Origin: Asterella californica
Taxonomy: Eukaryota > Streptophyta > Marchantiopsida > Marchantiales > Aytoniaceae
NCBI GenBank assembly: GCA_036924285.1
Contig: JAYKYS010000024.1
Location: 930,001-994,000, forward strand
DNA length: 64,000 nucleotides
Direction: 5' to 3'
Below are positions 10,690 through 23,700 of this stretch, piece after piece; the first letter of the stretch is position 1; the number at the start of each line of letters is the position of its first letter. Both the position numbers and the translations under genes were made by a program. Below the pieces are notes generated by a model. The model searched no databases. It was not told the origin of the DNA and worked only from the letters and a program-made list of their open reading frames with translations.

Positions 10690-11125
10690 ATGAAGAGAGC
10701 CTTGATCCAGAGTAGGACTCAAGACTTGTTGGAGGTTAGGTTGATGAAAATATCATATGAAGAGTACGCATCTGTAACAATTATGTCAGCAAAGAAGGAT
10801 ATATATGACAACTACATGATAGACGGATGTGTGGAGACTACCGTCGTATCAATCGATAGACGAAGTCTAATAAGTATGCCATGCTGACACCTAAGGAGAT
10901 CTTTGATGCAGTGAGGCATGCGAAGATCTTCAATACTTTGGACCTTCTAGTAGGGTATCATCAGGTGTCGGTGTAAGAAGAAGATAAGTCCAAGACAACA
11001 TTCTAAAGAATTGGCTCTCACGACAAGGATTGTTTGTATCAATAACGGATCTTATCATGGGTTGAAGAACGCTCTTGTTGAGTTCCAAAGGGTGATGGAC
11101 AGATCTTAGGAAAGGATCTTGTCCA
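10690..11125 (+). pseudogene. Gypsy reverse transcriptase fragment
   Basis: Decayed N-terminal RT of a Ty3/Gypsy element. Segments such as YEEYASVTIMSAKKDIYDNY (from about 10755), FNTLDLLVGYHQV (about 10930-10970) and a stretch matching GLKNALVEFQRVMD (about 11060-11100) fit the RT fingers and palm in order, with stops and frameshifts between them. Protease, RNase H and integrase parts are absent. It is non-functional. Confidence 0.72.
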
Positions 11126-12427
11126 TCAGGCTTAGGGTTTAGAGGTTTCAAGGAGCAGAGGTGCATGAATGCAGAGGCGTGAGAACGGAGTGCGAGAGTG
11201 CGAAAGCGGAGGTGAGTTAGGGATGACGGATTTCATCATTTCATCTTCTCAAGTGAGATATGATGTGGTTGAAGATGTGGATGCTCGGAAAGCCAACATC
11301 ACGGTGTCGGAGCGAGAGTCTTTCTTGGGGAAGGCGGACCTCTTGACTGTGATCGATTAAAGAAAAAGACCAGAAGAGAAAGACAAGTACCCGTTGACGA
11401 TGAGATCTCCAAAACTCTGCTTCTTGCGTCCATCAATTACAAAAACAAGCACTCAAACACACCTTGGGTACACAGATAGGTCTCTCAAGATTCAATTAAC
11501 TTTATTTCAGTGTCGGCGGTATCATCAATTTCTCCAACTGTACAGAAAATCTCTCTCTTCCTCTCCTGCGCACCTCTCTTCCCCTGTCAAGCCAAAAGTC
11601 TACCCAGTACGTCTCAATCCGGACCTAATAGAGAAATTCAGGCCCCTAAATCTTATTCCTCTCCTTGTCTCAACTGAAACTCTCAGAAATTTGATCCAAC
11701 GTCGACTGAAAGTCCTCTGTAAATTTTCAAACGATCTCTCTCACTAGAACTGTCTCATGAGAATAAACAACGTCCAAGCCTAAAACTCATGCCTCTCTCC
11801 CTTACAATGCTCTCTCAATTCAATCTGTCAACAATTTGACCTTCTCGAGCCTCCTAGCTTCTCTTGCGTGTCCTCAACCCCCAATCCCTAATCCACCTCC
11901 TTCCGCTCTCAGAAAAATCCCTTGAAAAGTGTCCCTGATCTCCAACCGCCACAATATTTAACCTAAAGCTTTAAGGCCCCATCTAAGCTGTCCCCTTCTG
12001 TCCTTATGCGTACAAAACTTTAATTACAAAGTTGACCCTTTTTTTATACAAGTTTCACAGTTGTCTCCGCAGACTCTACCCCTTCACTAACAAAGGTTCT
12101 CATAATCTCATTCTCCATCGCCAGCCGACTCGATGATTATTTAATTAACTAGTAAAAGTTTTCCGTGCTCTTGATGCCACCCTGAATATACCACAAGCCA
12201 TCCAATGTAGGCCGAAGCCCTTACACTTATGGGGCTGCCTCATAGAGCTTACAGCCCCCCCCATATGAGCACCAGGTATCTCTCATGGTATTTTCACGAT
12301 GGCATGCGAAGGCTTAGGTCAGGAAGCCTACGATGAAGGGAGATATCGGTCTCCCGCCCCTAGATATGCAGGACGTGGCTGCATATCCAACATAGACTCC
12401 CATCCGGGAGACCAACATGCTCGAATA
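11126..12427. other. No gene recognised; possible SINE body at the right
   Basis: Frames at 11169-11360 and 11394-11747 show no domain. From about 12180 to 12430 the sequence differs in composition (more GC, several short palindromes such as GAGATATCGGTCTC). It may be the body of the tRNA-like element that ends at 12510. Confidence 0.4.
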
Positions 12428-12510
12428 GGAACCAGAGGCCAGGGGGATTTGATCCTTAGACCTCCTCCTCCCTAGGCAGGCGCCCTATCACTAAGATGAC
12501 CTTTGGTTCC
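12428..12510 (-). repeat. tRNA-like sequence, probably the head of a SINE
   Basis: Read on the minus strand the 83-nt segment begins GGAACCA and ends TGGTTCC, a perfect 7-bp acceptor-like stem. It contains an A-box-like CTTAGTGATAGGGC and a B-box-like GGATCAAATCC. The D and T stems do not fold well and the anticodon arm is unclear, so this is not a credible functional tRNA. A tRNA-derived SINE whose body runs left to about 12.2 kb is the better reading. Confidence 0.4.
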
Positions 12511-12949
12511 GTTTAAAAAGCTTTTACAGTCTGTACATATCCCTTACTAAGGAAATCTTCCTATAAAGTCTTTACTAGCTTTCTGTACGCTAACTTCTCT
12601 ATACAACTCCGTTTTAAATGAATAAAGAGTCAAAACTATAGTACTTGTGAACACCTACATACGCACGTAATCAGATTCTGAGTTCGAGTCACGAATCAGA
12701 ATCGATGGATTTCTCTCTTTCGCATATTTCTTAGTTTAAAACACGTGCTAACTATTACTTAAAGCACTTTCTGTCAAAACCGGAAGCACGAAGTCGCTCT
12801 CCTCGTCGAGCTTTGCATTCTGGTGTCTTTCGACTCCTTTAGGATGATATTCCAACTCAAGCTAAGGGGCAGCTTGTTAAGCACCACTCCAGCTTAGCTC
12901 CGGCTCAACTTGATAAGCTACAGGGCAGCTTCTTTTACACAACAAAGAA
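12511..12949. other. No gene recognised
   Basis: Short AT-rich stretch ahead of the first Gypsy element. A repeated phrase (CAGCTT..AAGC at about 12850-12930) is present. A 5' LTR could not be defined here. Confidence 0.4.
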
Positions 12950-15900
12950 AAGATCTCTTTGCAACTAGTTTTCACTGTACAGACCCATGTACAACACGAC
13001 AACGGTTGGGCAATTGATTGCACTCAACTCCAATTTACGAAGAGAACTCACATGAGTTCTAAGAGAAGCAAGAAGAAGAACTCCAAGAGCAAGACATCAA
13101 AGTCTGTGTGTGGTGTGGTGGATGTGCATGCTTCAGAAGTATGCTCTAGAGTTTCAAAGATTGAAGTCTGATTGAATGATCATTACGTCTCTGATATATT
13201 GATGGATGGAGGATCGACTATAAATACTATATCGGAGAGGATGATGAAGAAGTTGGAGATGGAACGAACTCGTCCAACTAGCATTGTCAACAAGATGGCT
13301 AACAAGCAACGAATAAGACCTCTTGGTGTGTTAGAGAAGGTGATTGTGTCTGTGATGGGAGTTCAAACATTGATGTCCTTTCAAGTGCTAAAGGACTCTA
13401 GTTATGATTTGCTCTTAGGTAAGTCTTGGTTGAGAGTTGTGTGCACCACAAATAAATGACACAAGAGATATTTACGATTTATCTAGAGATCACAGACTGA
13501 TAGTATCTCTCTGGTCTTGGAGTTGTGATTTCTGACTCTGATAGACCCAATAGTGACTATTGGGAATTTGGTATGCAGGACTATCAGAGTGTCTCAAAGG
13601 TAGATACGGGAGATTCTTAATACCAAGAATCCTCAACTGATGATGAAGGATTTGGTCGAGATAAATCATTATATCAACTTAGTGTTATTGACTTGTTGCC
13701 TCGATCAACAGTAGAGAAAGATCTTGACAAAGAAGAGTTGAGTGAGGCAGAGATTGTAAGAAGACTCTCTATCTTGAAGTTTGATATAAATGTCACTCAA
13801 GATGAGAAAAGTAGATTCCTAGATATATTTCAGAAATATATCCATATATTTTCTTTCAGTTACAAAGATTTGGAGGAGATGACTCTAGAGACTCATCGAA
13901 TCGAATCGGAGGAGAACGCAAGACCAGTTCGATAAAAGTAGAGAAGAGTCAATCTTACAACGACAATGATGATCAAGGAGGAGAAGACAAGTTGAACGAG
14001 TCAAGTTTAATCTACGAGATGGAGAACTCAGAATGGTTTCACCCATTGGATTGTCAAAAAGAAGAATGCTAAGCTACGAGTGTGCATAGACTATAAGAAG
14101 CTGAATAGATTTTATAGATGAGATTCTGGAGGAAGTTGTTGATCATTAGTGGTACATCTTTAGTGATGATTGTAGTGGGTATAACCAGATCAAGATAGCA
14201 CATGAGTAGTAGTAGTTGATGACATTCACTACTCCTTGGAGAACATTTGCATTTCGGGTGATGTCATTTGGATTGTGTAATGTTCTGATCACATTTTAGA
14301 GGTACATGAACAAGGTGTTTGAACCATTCATAAGGAAATTCGTCCATAATTTCATTGATGGTTTATGCATGTACGAAAGAAAGGAGGACCACTTTCATCA
14401 TATGATCAAAGTTTTGCAGCAATTGGAGCAAGCCAACGCTTCTCTAAATCCAGAGAAGTGCATCTTTGGCTGCGAAAAAGGTCTACTGTTGAGATAAATC
14501 ATTTCCAAGAATGAGATTGCATTAGATCTTGAGAAGGTGAAGAAGATTGCAAATCTTTCATTTCTTATCAACTTGACCAAGTTGAGATAGTTTCTTAGCA
14601 TGGTTGGATATTATCGTAGGTTTGTCCTTTCCTTCTTAAACAAAGCAATAGCTTGACTATGTACATGAAGAATGGAGTTGATTTTGACTTGATAGTGCAT
14701 GACCAGAACGCAAAAGAAGCATTTGAGGAGCTGAAAAAGACATTGGTGATAGCTCCTATACTTGCTAAACTTGAGTGGAGTAAGCATTTATTCTGTATAT
14801 GGATGTCTCCAATGTAGCAATCGGATGTACTTTAAATCAACTAGATAGAGATGGGCTTAATCATCCTATAGCTTATGTCAGTAGGCAGATGGTTCCCACG
14901 GAGAATTACTCCGTGACTGAATGAGAAGGATTAGCTCTGATTTTTAGATTGAAGAAATTTCTACATTACTTACTAAAAGAGAAAATTTCCATACTCACAT
15001 ATCACAAAGCTTTAAAGTATATCTTTAATAAGCTTAATGTCGGAGGTCATATTGCTTGTTGGAAGATCTTTCTAAAAGAATATGATTATGTGATTGAAGA
15101 TAGACCGGGGAAAAAGCATACAAATGTTGATCTCTTGTCGAGAGTTTATGATGATGAGAGAGAAGAACCATTTGATTATTCATTTCTAGACGAGCAAGTG
15201 ATGACCATCACAAGCATTGAGGAGGTACTTGATAAGTACAAGGAAATTTGGAGTTCTTCTTGTCGATGGCTCTTTTCTAGAAGGTATGTATACCAAAGAA
15301 CGTAACGTGTCGATCAAGAGATGCAAACCTTACACCATGATGAAAGGATTCTGTTTCATCAAGGAGCATATGGACTATTAAGGAGAGCAATTCATCAAGA
15401 AAAAGCTTTCAAATTAATGCACGTGTTTCACGATGATACATTGTGGAGGTCACTTTGTTGGTAAGATAACAGCCTTTAAGATTTTGGATACGAGTTATCA
15501 TTGGAGAGGTATTTTCGAGGAGTGTTTAGACTTTGCAAAACTTACGATATATGTCAAACATTTGCCCTAAAGTCTACTAGAACACCTCCATTAAGATCAA
15601 TTTCAATGTTAGGATCATTTGAGAAGTAGGGTATTGATCTTGTAGGTCATCTTAATAAGACACTTCAAGACAATAGATACATTATAGTCGTCATTGACTG
15701 CTGGATCAAGTGAATAGAGGTTAGATCTTTGAGAGAGACTAATAAAACAGAAGTGGGTAGATTCTTATGAGAGAGGATCATCACAAGATTTGGATGTCCA
15801 TTATAGTTGGTCTCAAATAGAGGAGGAGAGTTTGTAAAGAGCATGACAACTGCTATGCTGCAACACTTCTTCATCAAGCGACGTTACGACATCATACAAA

Positions 15901-16540
15901 TCAAATGCTATGATCTTGCGGAGAAGATCGATCTTACACTTTGTATGATGCTCGTCAAAGATGTTGGTGTTGAAAATGCAAAACATACTTGGGATAAAAG
16001 ACTACATGTCATCTTATGAGAGTATCTAGTGACAACAAAAACTTCTACTGAATATTCTTCATTTCGATTGTGTATGGAGTTGAGTCCAAGTTGCTGATCC
16101 AATTCGAACTGATACTTTTCAAACTATTCAACAAAAGTTGAAGAGGACGTGAGAAGACGTCGCCAGATCAAGGAGGGAGCAACAAATGGAGTTGGAAGAG
16201 ATCCTAGCGATAGCAATGATCCGAATGGAACGAGCTCAAGCGTATGAAAGAAGAGTTATGACAAACGATTAGATAAGTAAGAAGTAAAATCTTTCCAAGT
16301 CTAAGATTGGATAATGTTGTATGATGCTACCAAATTCAAGAGGACCAGGAAGAAGTTTCTTCTTAGATATTTTATCTTTTTGTTGTAGATAAGATGTGGA
16401 GCAACTTCATGCATGATCTTCAAGAGTTGAGAGGAAAGAGATTCGATAGGATCAATCATGACAAGTTGAAGTTGTTTCATCGATGAAACTTCTCTCTTCA
16501 CTCCGAAGACGGAGCAAAAATTTAATCCGGGGGTAAAATA
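12950..16540 (+). mobile_element. Decayed Ty3/Gypsy retrotransposon 1
   Basis: Pol domains in the normal Gypsy order. Basic gag tail/linker (about 13030-13165, Lys/Ser-rich); aspartic protease (13172-13459); linker ahead of RT (13693-13935); RT (about 14000-14640; the block NFIDGLCMY at 14349 replaces the expected F-I/L-D-D, so a catalytic Asp is lost). Then RNase H (about 14700-15170, ending RPGKKHTNVDLLSRV) and integrase (about 15340-16020, with CKTYDICQTFA and GIDLVGHL). Many stops and frameshifts. It ends at a purine-rich GGGGGTAAAA (about 16531) next to an LTR-like start. Dead copy. Confidence 0.8.
13172..13459 (+). pseudogene. Gypsy 1 aspartic protease domain
   Basis: Retropepsin-type fold of about 95 codons still open. 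The catalytic loop reads LMDGGSTINTIS (D-G/T-G-S type), and the C-terminal part has the family's SSYDLLLGKSWLR. It would cleave the Gag-Pol polyprotein in an intact element. It is followed by a stop and frame changes before RT. Confidence 0.75.
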
Positions 16541-16730
16541 TAACGACCTATGTTACACATTGGAAGTTTATCTATTAGTAAGATGTTTAGTTATAACTAA
16601 GTGTGGAGAATGTTTATTTGTTGCCTGAGTACTTTAAGGAGATATCAAGTTAGTCATGACTAGCTAAAGTAGTAATGGTTAAACTTAGCTATACTTTTGA
16701 GCAGAATCCAGATGCTCTTCAACTCGGCAT
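16541..16730 (+). repeat. Partial LTR of Gypsy 1
   Basis: Starts right after the purine tract (TATAACGACC). It shares a series of phrases with the LTR-like sequence at 51.88-52.05 kb: GTTATAACTA.GTGTG, TTAGTCAT, CTTGG/AGCTATA. It stops near 16.73 kb, where unrelated gag sequence on the other strand begins. The 5' LTR was not found. Confidence 0.45.
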
Positions 16731-16749
16731 GAAAATCAGAAGTGGCAAC

Positions 16750-17470
16750 AGACATCACTGTAAGGACAAATTATCTTGACACCACCACTGGAGTAGGAGC
16801 TGACATTGAAGCGGTCATCAATTGTGACGGTGCAGATGTTATCATTGAGCCTATACCAAGAGTCGGAGTTGATACGTGAGCTAAAAGATGAGACTGGATG
16901 ATATCCTCTTCATCCAAACTCTCTTTCATATTTGTCATAATCATGATGACGTCCGCTTTGGTTGTTAGTTTCTCGTACCTCACTTGGGTTCAAATTGAAG
17001 ACCTCAACCCTCTCACCAAGTTGTTGGTCAGCATCAACATTGCTCTAATCCTTGCCATTGTTAGCTCTATGTTGTCTCCACTCTTTCATAGAACCGTCTA
17101 AACCGTTCTCTAACTTATCTACCCATTCGGCATACTGCTGAACTTTCTCATAGTCTTGTGTTTCAAATGAATAAGCTCCACCATGAGCTTCTCATAACTC
17201 TCTTTTGGAAGAAAGTCTTTGATGAGTGCATTACTCAACGTCTCTCATGTGTTCTCAACTGCACCAGGTTTCTTGTTCTTCACTCGATCTTCATACCACG
17301 TAAGAACAAAATCTTCTAAAAACTTTGACAGTAGCAACATCTATTCTTTCTATTCTTCTAATATTCGTGCAATAACGACTCGCTAAAAGAGTACAAACAT
17401 CATGAACGCACTACGGTCATCTTGATAAATCATCCACTTCACAACTTGGACAAAGATTCTTTTCTAGGAG
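16750..17470 (-). pseudogene. Gypsy gag fragment
   Basis: On the minus strand, 17330-17150 reads as a retrotransposon gag (capsid) segment, with phrases such as FVLTWYEDRVKNKK, LSNALIKDFLPK and ESYEKLMVELIHLKH in different frames. The continuation to 16771 is a Thr/Ser/Pro-rich tail. Capsid helices only; no zinc knuckle or pol follows. The orientation is opposite to the Gypsy elements on both sides, so it is a separate, nested relic. Confidence 0.62.
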
Positions 17471-18539
17471 ATGAAATGACAGTGGTGAAGATGGACCCGC
17501 TCGAAGACTCAAATCAGTAAACTCTCGCTTCTCTTTTGCTCTCTCTGCTCCGATCCATGTTGGAGAATTCATTACTTTATGTCCCAACCCCCTAACAAAA
17601 ATAACACCATAAGTCGATTTCTACTCTTCTCCTCTAAGATTCTACTTGAGATTTTATGCTAGTGTTTTCAAACTCAATGATAATCTCTCTTGATCCTCTT
17701 CGACATTTACTATGACATTTAACCTTGAGGAGGATTTTTTAAGTCTAACTTCCCAATCCTTTGAACTTCCACTCATGTTGTTGTACCTTCTCAACCATTG
17801 AGTGAACAATATATCTTTGAGCAAACAAATCTACATCATTTACTTAACTTTTTCAAGTTTTATACTGAAAAATCGTGTATTATACATGTTATACACGAAA
17901 TAAAATAAAATCTAAAATCAGGTGATTAAGATAATCACCTCATCACCATGATATGTACTAATCACAATAGACAACTTAAAGTTACTCTTGTAGAGATCCA
18001 ACTTTACGTCTCCAGGAGCATTGTTGGATCTCCAGTGAATTATGTTTTAAACTCCACCTTTTTTCACATATTCGCCAATGGTCTCGGAAGCTTCTCGATA
18101 TAAAGCGAAAAGGTCACCCTAAGAGCAATAGACGTGTGTTCGCAACTCAACTATACTTAACTTTTGCTTCTCCATTTCTTTTTGAACTCCTAAACGTCTC
18201 TTCTTCTCCCTCGGTACTCGAATTGGATTCCTCATGAAATATTTTCAAGACCCCCTTGTATGTCGAAACGTATATCTCTTAGTCGGTAAGAGATCTCTTC
18301 GAGATTTCTTTGTACTCTAGTAGCTCAAGGCTACTAACTCATGAAATTTGGACATAAAATTATCTAATCAGAAGAAATGGTGCTGATTGTACAAATTTTC
18401 ATAAAACTGAAATTTGTATATTTTGATTTCACTCATTATTATCAACCCCCTCCACTTTGAAAATTTCTATCGCTCTCTTTTTCTAACGATTTGTGTGTAA
18501 CATAAGTCGTTATAATTCATCGTTGTATATGATACGATA
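17471..18539. other. No gene recognised
   Basis: AT-rich. Possible remains of the 5' part of the minus-strand gag element (Lys/Glu/Arg-rich frames around 18.15-18.25 kb). An exact boundary cannot be set. Confidence 0.4.
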
Positions 18540-19999
18540 GCCTAGACCATGTAAGAAGAGACTATGGGAGTTTACATATGCACTAAGGAAGGATCTTATC
18601 TTCTTCAAAGATGGTAAAATTCATTTGAGAGAGATTGGAATGATGCTTGGAAACAACTTTGGCAATGGTGGTATGAGAAGACTTGTAAATGAAATGTCTG
18701 CATCACATGGTGTTTTTCTTGTGGATGCTGCTACTTCTGGAGTGAAAGTGGAAACGGAGAGAAGGAAAGAGACTACTACGTTGTGGTCTAATGTAATGAG
18801 ATTTGTAGCTAGAACTAAGCTAAACAAGGATGTGCTACAAAGGATTGGCAACTCAATTTGAGAAGCTACAAGATGGGATGACCATGTGGGGACTTTGTTA
18901 ATTCATACCTATGTTGCACGTGTCATCATCAGGCTATACTAGAAGAAAAATGCAAGAGGAAAGATGCATATAAGACTTCTACAACCAAATGGTCTGCCAC
19001 AAGGAGTGAAAGGACTATACCAGAGATATGGCAGGAGATAACATCTACTCATGAGGAGACTATGAAGGATGTACCACCTACAACACCAAAGGAGAAAGAG
19101 AGAAGAAAAGAGAAGCGTAAGACACATGCATTTGAACTTCGGTCTGACATTGAGATTGCTACAGACTTGAGACAAGTGTTAAAGGATCGGATCTTGAATG
19201 GGAAGGTTGAGTTTACTTTGGGTGAGATTCTTGAGATACAAAGCGTGAGTTCCATGAGGTTATTATAGATATCATCAAGAGAAAACGCTAGATTTTGAGT
19301 GAAATAGCTACATTTAGCTACATTTACATTTTAGGTAGGGACCATACTGTCAAAAGATGAGACAGACGAGATTTCTAAGTACTACTTTCAAGCATCAGAG
19401 GGAGATCAAGTAAACATCTGAGGTTTGAAGATGAGATGGAAGCATCACTGAAGAGTCATTACTCTCGCAACCATTGGACAAGAGCAACCACAGAGACTTT
19501 AGTGAAGTTGGGAGATCTAGAGGAACATGTGATGATATTGATTGATCACGTCTCAGAGATGAATCTAATGCCCAAGGAGTTGTATAAGCATGGAAGGTAA
19601 CACATAGACACTGATCATGGATGATTTACTTGTGCTGCCAACAATCACAGGAGAGAACTCTATGGTGCTTGTCCCAACATCAAGGTAATTGTGAGTAACA
19701 TCAATGATGTTCAAAAGAGCAGTTCAGTTTTTTACTATTGCTGTAGAACATGAGAGAAATCGTGACAGCTTGAGAGACCGGCCACTACCTAAGATTACTC
19801 ATGATTTTAGAGAGTCTACGGGTTTTGGCAGAGTGTCATGAAGAGCGAGACTTCAATGGTACAGTAGAGATAGGATTCTCGTCTGATCTCACAGAGTAGG
19901 AAGTTTTATCCACTAGCTTCTTAGGATTGACATCATGTTGATCAGTGTGTTATAGGAAGGACGAGAATCTAAAGAGGTTTGGGAGGCAATATGTGAAAT

Positions 20000-20901
20000 A
20001 TGTACAACAATCTTTGTGAGATAGTGAAGAGTTTAGCAAGAGATGGATACATATCTAGAGTGTTTGAAGAACAATATTTGATAGATACTATAGGGGAGTT
20101 GAAATCTATATTAGAAAGCTCTATAGATGATATAGATAGAGTGGTGAGAGTGAGCTCCAAGGAGCTTTATGATGTAACTGATAAGTTTATAAATCAACAA
20201 GAAGTGTATGTGGAGATCAAGTATAAATCAAGGGAAAAGAAAATCAAACCAGTGATTTTGTCTTTACCACTCGACTTCAATCAGAAGATGGAGCAAGTTG
20301 CACAACAATCGACACTCAAAGAGCGAAGAAGAATTACACAGTTCACAGAAGCAACACTGAAGGAACTGAAGATTGGATGTGATAGAATTCTTACTGAGCA
20401 AGAGAAGAAAAGCTTCAAGGAGATGATATCTAGACATGGTAAGACGTTTATGTTTGAGTCACATGAAGTAGGATGTGTAGATCAAAGTGTAGTTGCACTT
20501 ATGGTAATCTTTACTATATGACATGTGCCTTGGAATCTATCTCCTATGTACTTCCTAGAGCTCATCTATCAAAATTGATAGACTTGCTCAATGAGAGGAT
20601 TAGGATGTGTATCTTGGAACCATCTATAGCTCTCTACTCTAGTAGATGGTTATTGTTTCAAAGAAGAGTGGAGCCTTGAGATCCATTCAAGATATGTAGC
20701 CAATTAGGAATATGTGTATAGGATCTATTATAGACGAGTTTGCATAGACTTTTGTTGATCGTGCTGTCTATTCAGTGAAAGATTTGTATTCAGAGTACGA
20801 TCAGTTTCAATTGTCGTTTGAGAGTAGAGACTTGACTATAATGAGGACACCTTTAGAGCTACTAAGGATGTGCACCTTGCCATAAGTGCTACCAAGTCTG
20901 T
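20000..20901 (+). pseudogene. Gypsy 2 linker and N-terminal reverse transcriptase
   Basis: The first 173 codons are open (20000-20521) and end in GCVDQSVVALMVIFTI, which continues in another frame as LPRAHLSKLIDLLNERIRM and then IRNVG/GYDQF-type RT palm sequence up to about 20901 (CTLP..GATKSV). The reading stops where the 1.4-kb insertion begins and resumes at 22321 with KVLRDFIPDKTM. Confidence 0.7.
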
Positions 20902-22320
20902 TGTCGGAGTGTGATACGTCTATCTAGAAAAGCACTGGGCTTCTGAATCTGGTTGTTTACTCAAGAGGTAGGCTTCAGGTTACAATAGAGCACTATAAAC
21001 ACTCACACGTGTCTGTTGGGTCCTCTAATATGTTCAAAAGTGAAATTCAGGTCTAACTAGTAGTTATAAGATCCGAAGTTATAAGACTTTAACACTCAAG
21101 GAGAAGAAACATTTGATGGTTTAGACTTCAAAACTTCTCCTACATGTAAAGGAGACCATACTGAACACACATACGAACTTTCAGCCTGAGATCAAATCTG
21201 AACACTGAGATATGATCAAAAATGTTTCTACTAACGAAATTACTATAATTTCTGACACCCATATGGCTACTTCGACCTAGAACAGAAAATTGGCTTGATC
21301 ACTTTCACTCATTCTTACAGGATTTGGAGCATGTAGCATACTGAACATCCTTGTGAAATCTGGCCAGCTGGTTGTAAACGGTTCTCCATATCTCAAGCTC
21401 TGAACCTGCTGCTCTAGATTGAGAGCTTTTCAGACCCTCTCTGCTTCAGCGGTCACCTTGATTTAATCACTCACTCAAAAGACATGAAACTTTTGGAGAG
21501 TCGTAGCCTTACTGACAGTGAATGGAACCAGGTAGGTTTGAAGCGATTATCTCTTTTCTACTAGAATTGACACTCAAAACTCCAAAATCAACAATTGTGA
21601 TGCAATTTTAACCCAATCTGAACTTCAATTTGGCATAACTCCTTCTTTATTGCTCCAAATCGATCAAATTTTTCACTAATAATGACAGGCACAACGAGCT
21701 CTCTCACCCTGTGTTCTTAGATTTTTCAATGCCTCTACCAAAAGCTCTAACTCTTCTTAAGATCTCTGCTTCTAAGTTTAGAGTTTCACAAAGGACAGAA
21801 ATGGACCAATGGGAGTTCATAGCTCCACTTAACTGTCCTTTTGTGCTCTAATCCACACGGTAACTTAATTTCACACATAGGTTATCACGTCAAGCCTCTA
21901 AAGTATCAGCGTAAATCTTAAACTTCATGCAAAGACATGTAAAATAACACGAAACCTTAAAGATAACTTAAACAAGCTAGAAAGCATGCATGGGCGACAT
22001 GTAAGTACAACCCATGAGCTTTAAACTCTATCCACATGATAGACTTAAAGTTATGTACTTTGACAACGTAGATAAGTATGAATTCACTTGCACAAGCATA
22101 CGAGTGCTTGAACAAGATAAATAACATATTATCAACCTATTAGGACTCAAAATATATAATAGTGTTAACACCATATGCAAAGGTGTTAAACATATGCATA
22201 AAGGACTAGAAGTAATATGAGCTAACTTCTAGAACTACTAAACTCAAGTGTCGGAATATAAGTCTAGCATGTAGCCGTCAAGTAGCGCGACACTGTAACA
22301 CATAGGATAATATATTAATA
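20902..22320. mobile_element. 1.4-kb non-coding insertion in Gypsy 2, possible solo LTR
   Basis: Interrupts the RT of Gypsy 2 at a precise codon position. It has no open frame of note. The left edge reads TGTCGGAGTG and the right edge CACTGTAACA, both LTR-like (TG...CA), but I could not find a matching target duplication. Phrases such as CTGCTCTAGATTGAGAGCTTT resemble 40.39-40.41 kb, suggesting a repeat family present twice in the window. Confidence 0.5.
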
Positions 22321-23695
22321 AAGTTTTGAGAGATTTCATTCCTGATAAAACTATGTCATTCCTTGATGATGTGTTGATCAAAGGATGTGCTGAGGAGGAG
22401 AAGAATGAGATAATAGATCAGAAGAGGTGTCGTAAATTTGTTGCAGATTGTGATAAGATATTGAGTCGGTTGGAGGAGGTTCATTTGACTTTGTTAGGAG
22501 CAAAGTCTGTATTTGGAGAACATGAGGTGTTAAATTGTGCAACACCTGTGTGGTTCTTATGGTCTGAAGCATTGTCCAAACAAGATTGATGTCATCAAAG
22601 GATGAAAGAGACATGTGGATCAATTACTGAGGTCAAAAGATTTCTAGATGCATGTGTGTTTTATCATATATGGATTTCACACTTTTGCACATGTGGTAGA
22701 TCCATTGTACAAGTTGCTAAGAAAGAGACAAAGACTTCAATTGCAAGAGGAGCAAAGCAAGTCCATGAAGAAGTTGAAGGATCTTTTGTCTTCACCACCA
22801 ATTCTATAAAAGGTAACATATAAGTTGCGTAGATCTGTTATCCTTACTATTGATACTAGTCTTATTGGAATTGGATGGGTTGAAGGATAGAATGATGAGG
22901 ATAGAAATAAATATGCAGTACGTTTTGATGCTCAAGTATTAAGTTCACGGTAGAGAGACTACCCTCAAGTCAAGAGAGAGCTACGAGGAGTAGTTACTAC
23001 AATGAAGAGCGACAAGGAATACTTGATAAGAGCATATGTTGTTGTGGAGATAGGTTGTTTATCTCTCTTAGAAATGATCACTAGTTGTACAACTTCAGAT
23101 AGCTATGTTGAGGTGGATAGCATATATCAAGTCCTCGAATCCATAATTTAGACATATTTCAAGAAAAGACAATCTTATGACTATCCTATGACGGATATGT
23201 TATCAAAGGCTAGGTATTACAATGGGAAAGAAATGATAGATAACAAAGAGGACGTGAGAACAGAGTTCTATTCTACTATTCTTGCTATAAAAGATAGAAG
23301 CTATTTTGCAGCTAGACTAGAGTTATTTGAGGAAACTATGTATGACGAAGAGTGGTTGGATCTTGGACGCTATTTAAGTTCTTAGAAAGACAAGAAGACT
23401 AGTCTAGTGCAGATTTCAAGAGGATCTATAGAATAGCTTATGGTTACTTTTTACATGAAGGACATCTATGGAAGCGCCATAAGCTACAAGGAGGTATATC
23501 ACAATGTGTGGTATCCGACCTAGAATTGCAGCAGAAGTTGATCAAAGAGTTCCATGAGAGTGTATGGGCTGGTCATAGAGGAGTTTGGGCTACATTTGCC
23601 AAGATGAAGAAAAGTATTGGTGACAGGATATGTATAAAGATGTAGTATAGTTTGTTTCATCTTATATACCTTGCCAGATGTACTCCAATATACGT
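22321..23695 (+). pseudogene. Gypsy 2 RT palm/thumb, RNase H and integrase finger
   Basis: Continuation after the insertion: VLRDFIPDKTM, FLDDVLIKG, then the thumb (CGSITEVKRFLDACVFYHIW), RNase H (ILTIDTSLIGIGWV near 22845 with its D, and QVKRELRGVVTTMKSDKEYL), and the HHCC-finger region. Several frameshifts. The sequence ends near 23700 with no integrase core. Confidence 0.7.
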
Positions 23696-23700
23696 CATCC

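Larger units (their letters stand above)
18540..23700 (+). mobile_element. Decayed Ty3/Gypsy retrotransposon 2
   Basis: A different Gypsy lineage from element 1. Gag-like N-terminal part (about 18545-19270, ending LRSDIEIATDLRQVLKDRIL); protease (about 19455-19720, HWTRATTETLVKLGDLEE followed by LIDHVSEMNLM); linker and RT (20000-20901 and 22321-22590, split by an insertion). Then RNase H (about 22800-23210, closing MTDMLSKARYYN) and the integrase zinc-finger region (about 23400-23695, EFHESVWAGHRGVWATFAK). It is cut before the integrase core. The RT active block FLDDVLIKG (about 22359-22385) is intact, but many stops occur elsewhere. No LTRs recognised. Confidence 0.8.

Noticed and set aside
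12428..12510. Functional tRNA gene
   Set aside because: Acceptor stem pairs, but the D and T arms do not and no clear anticodon loop can be drawn.
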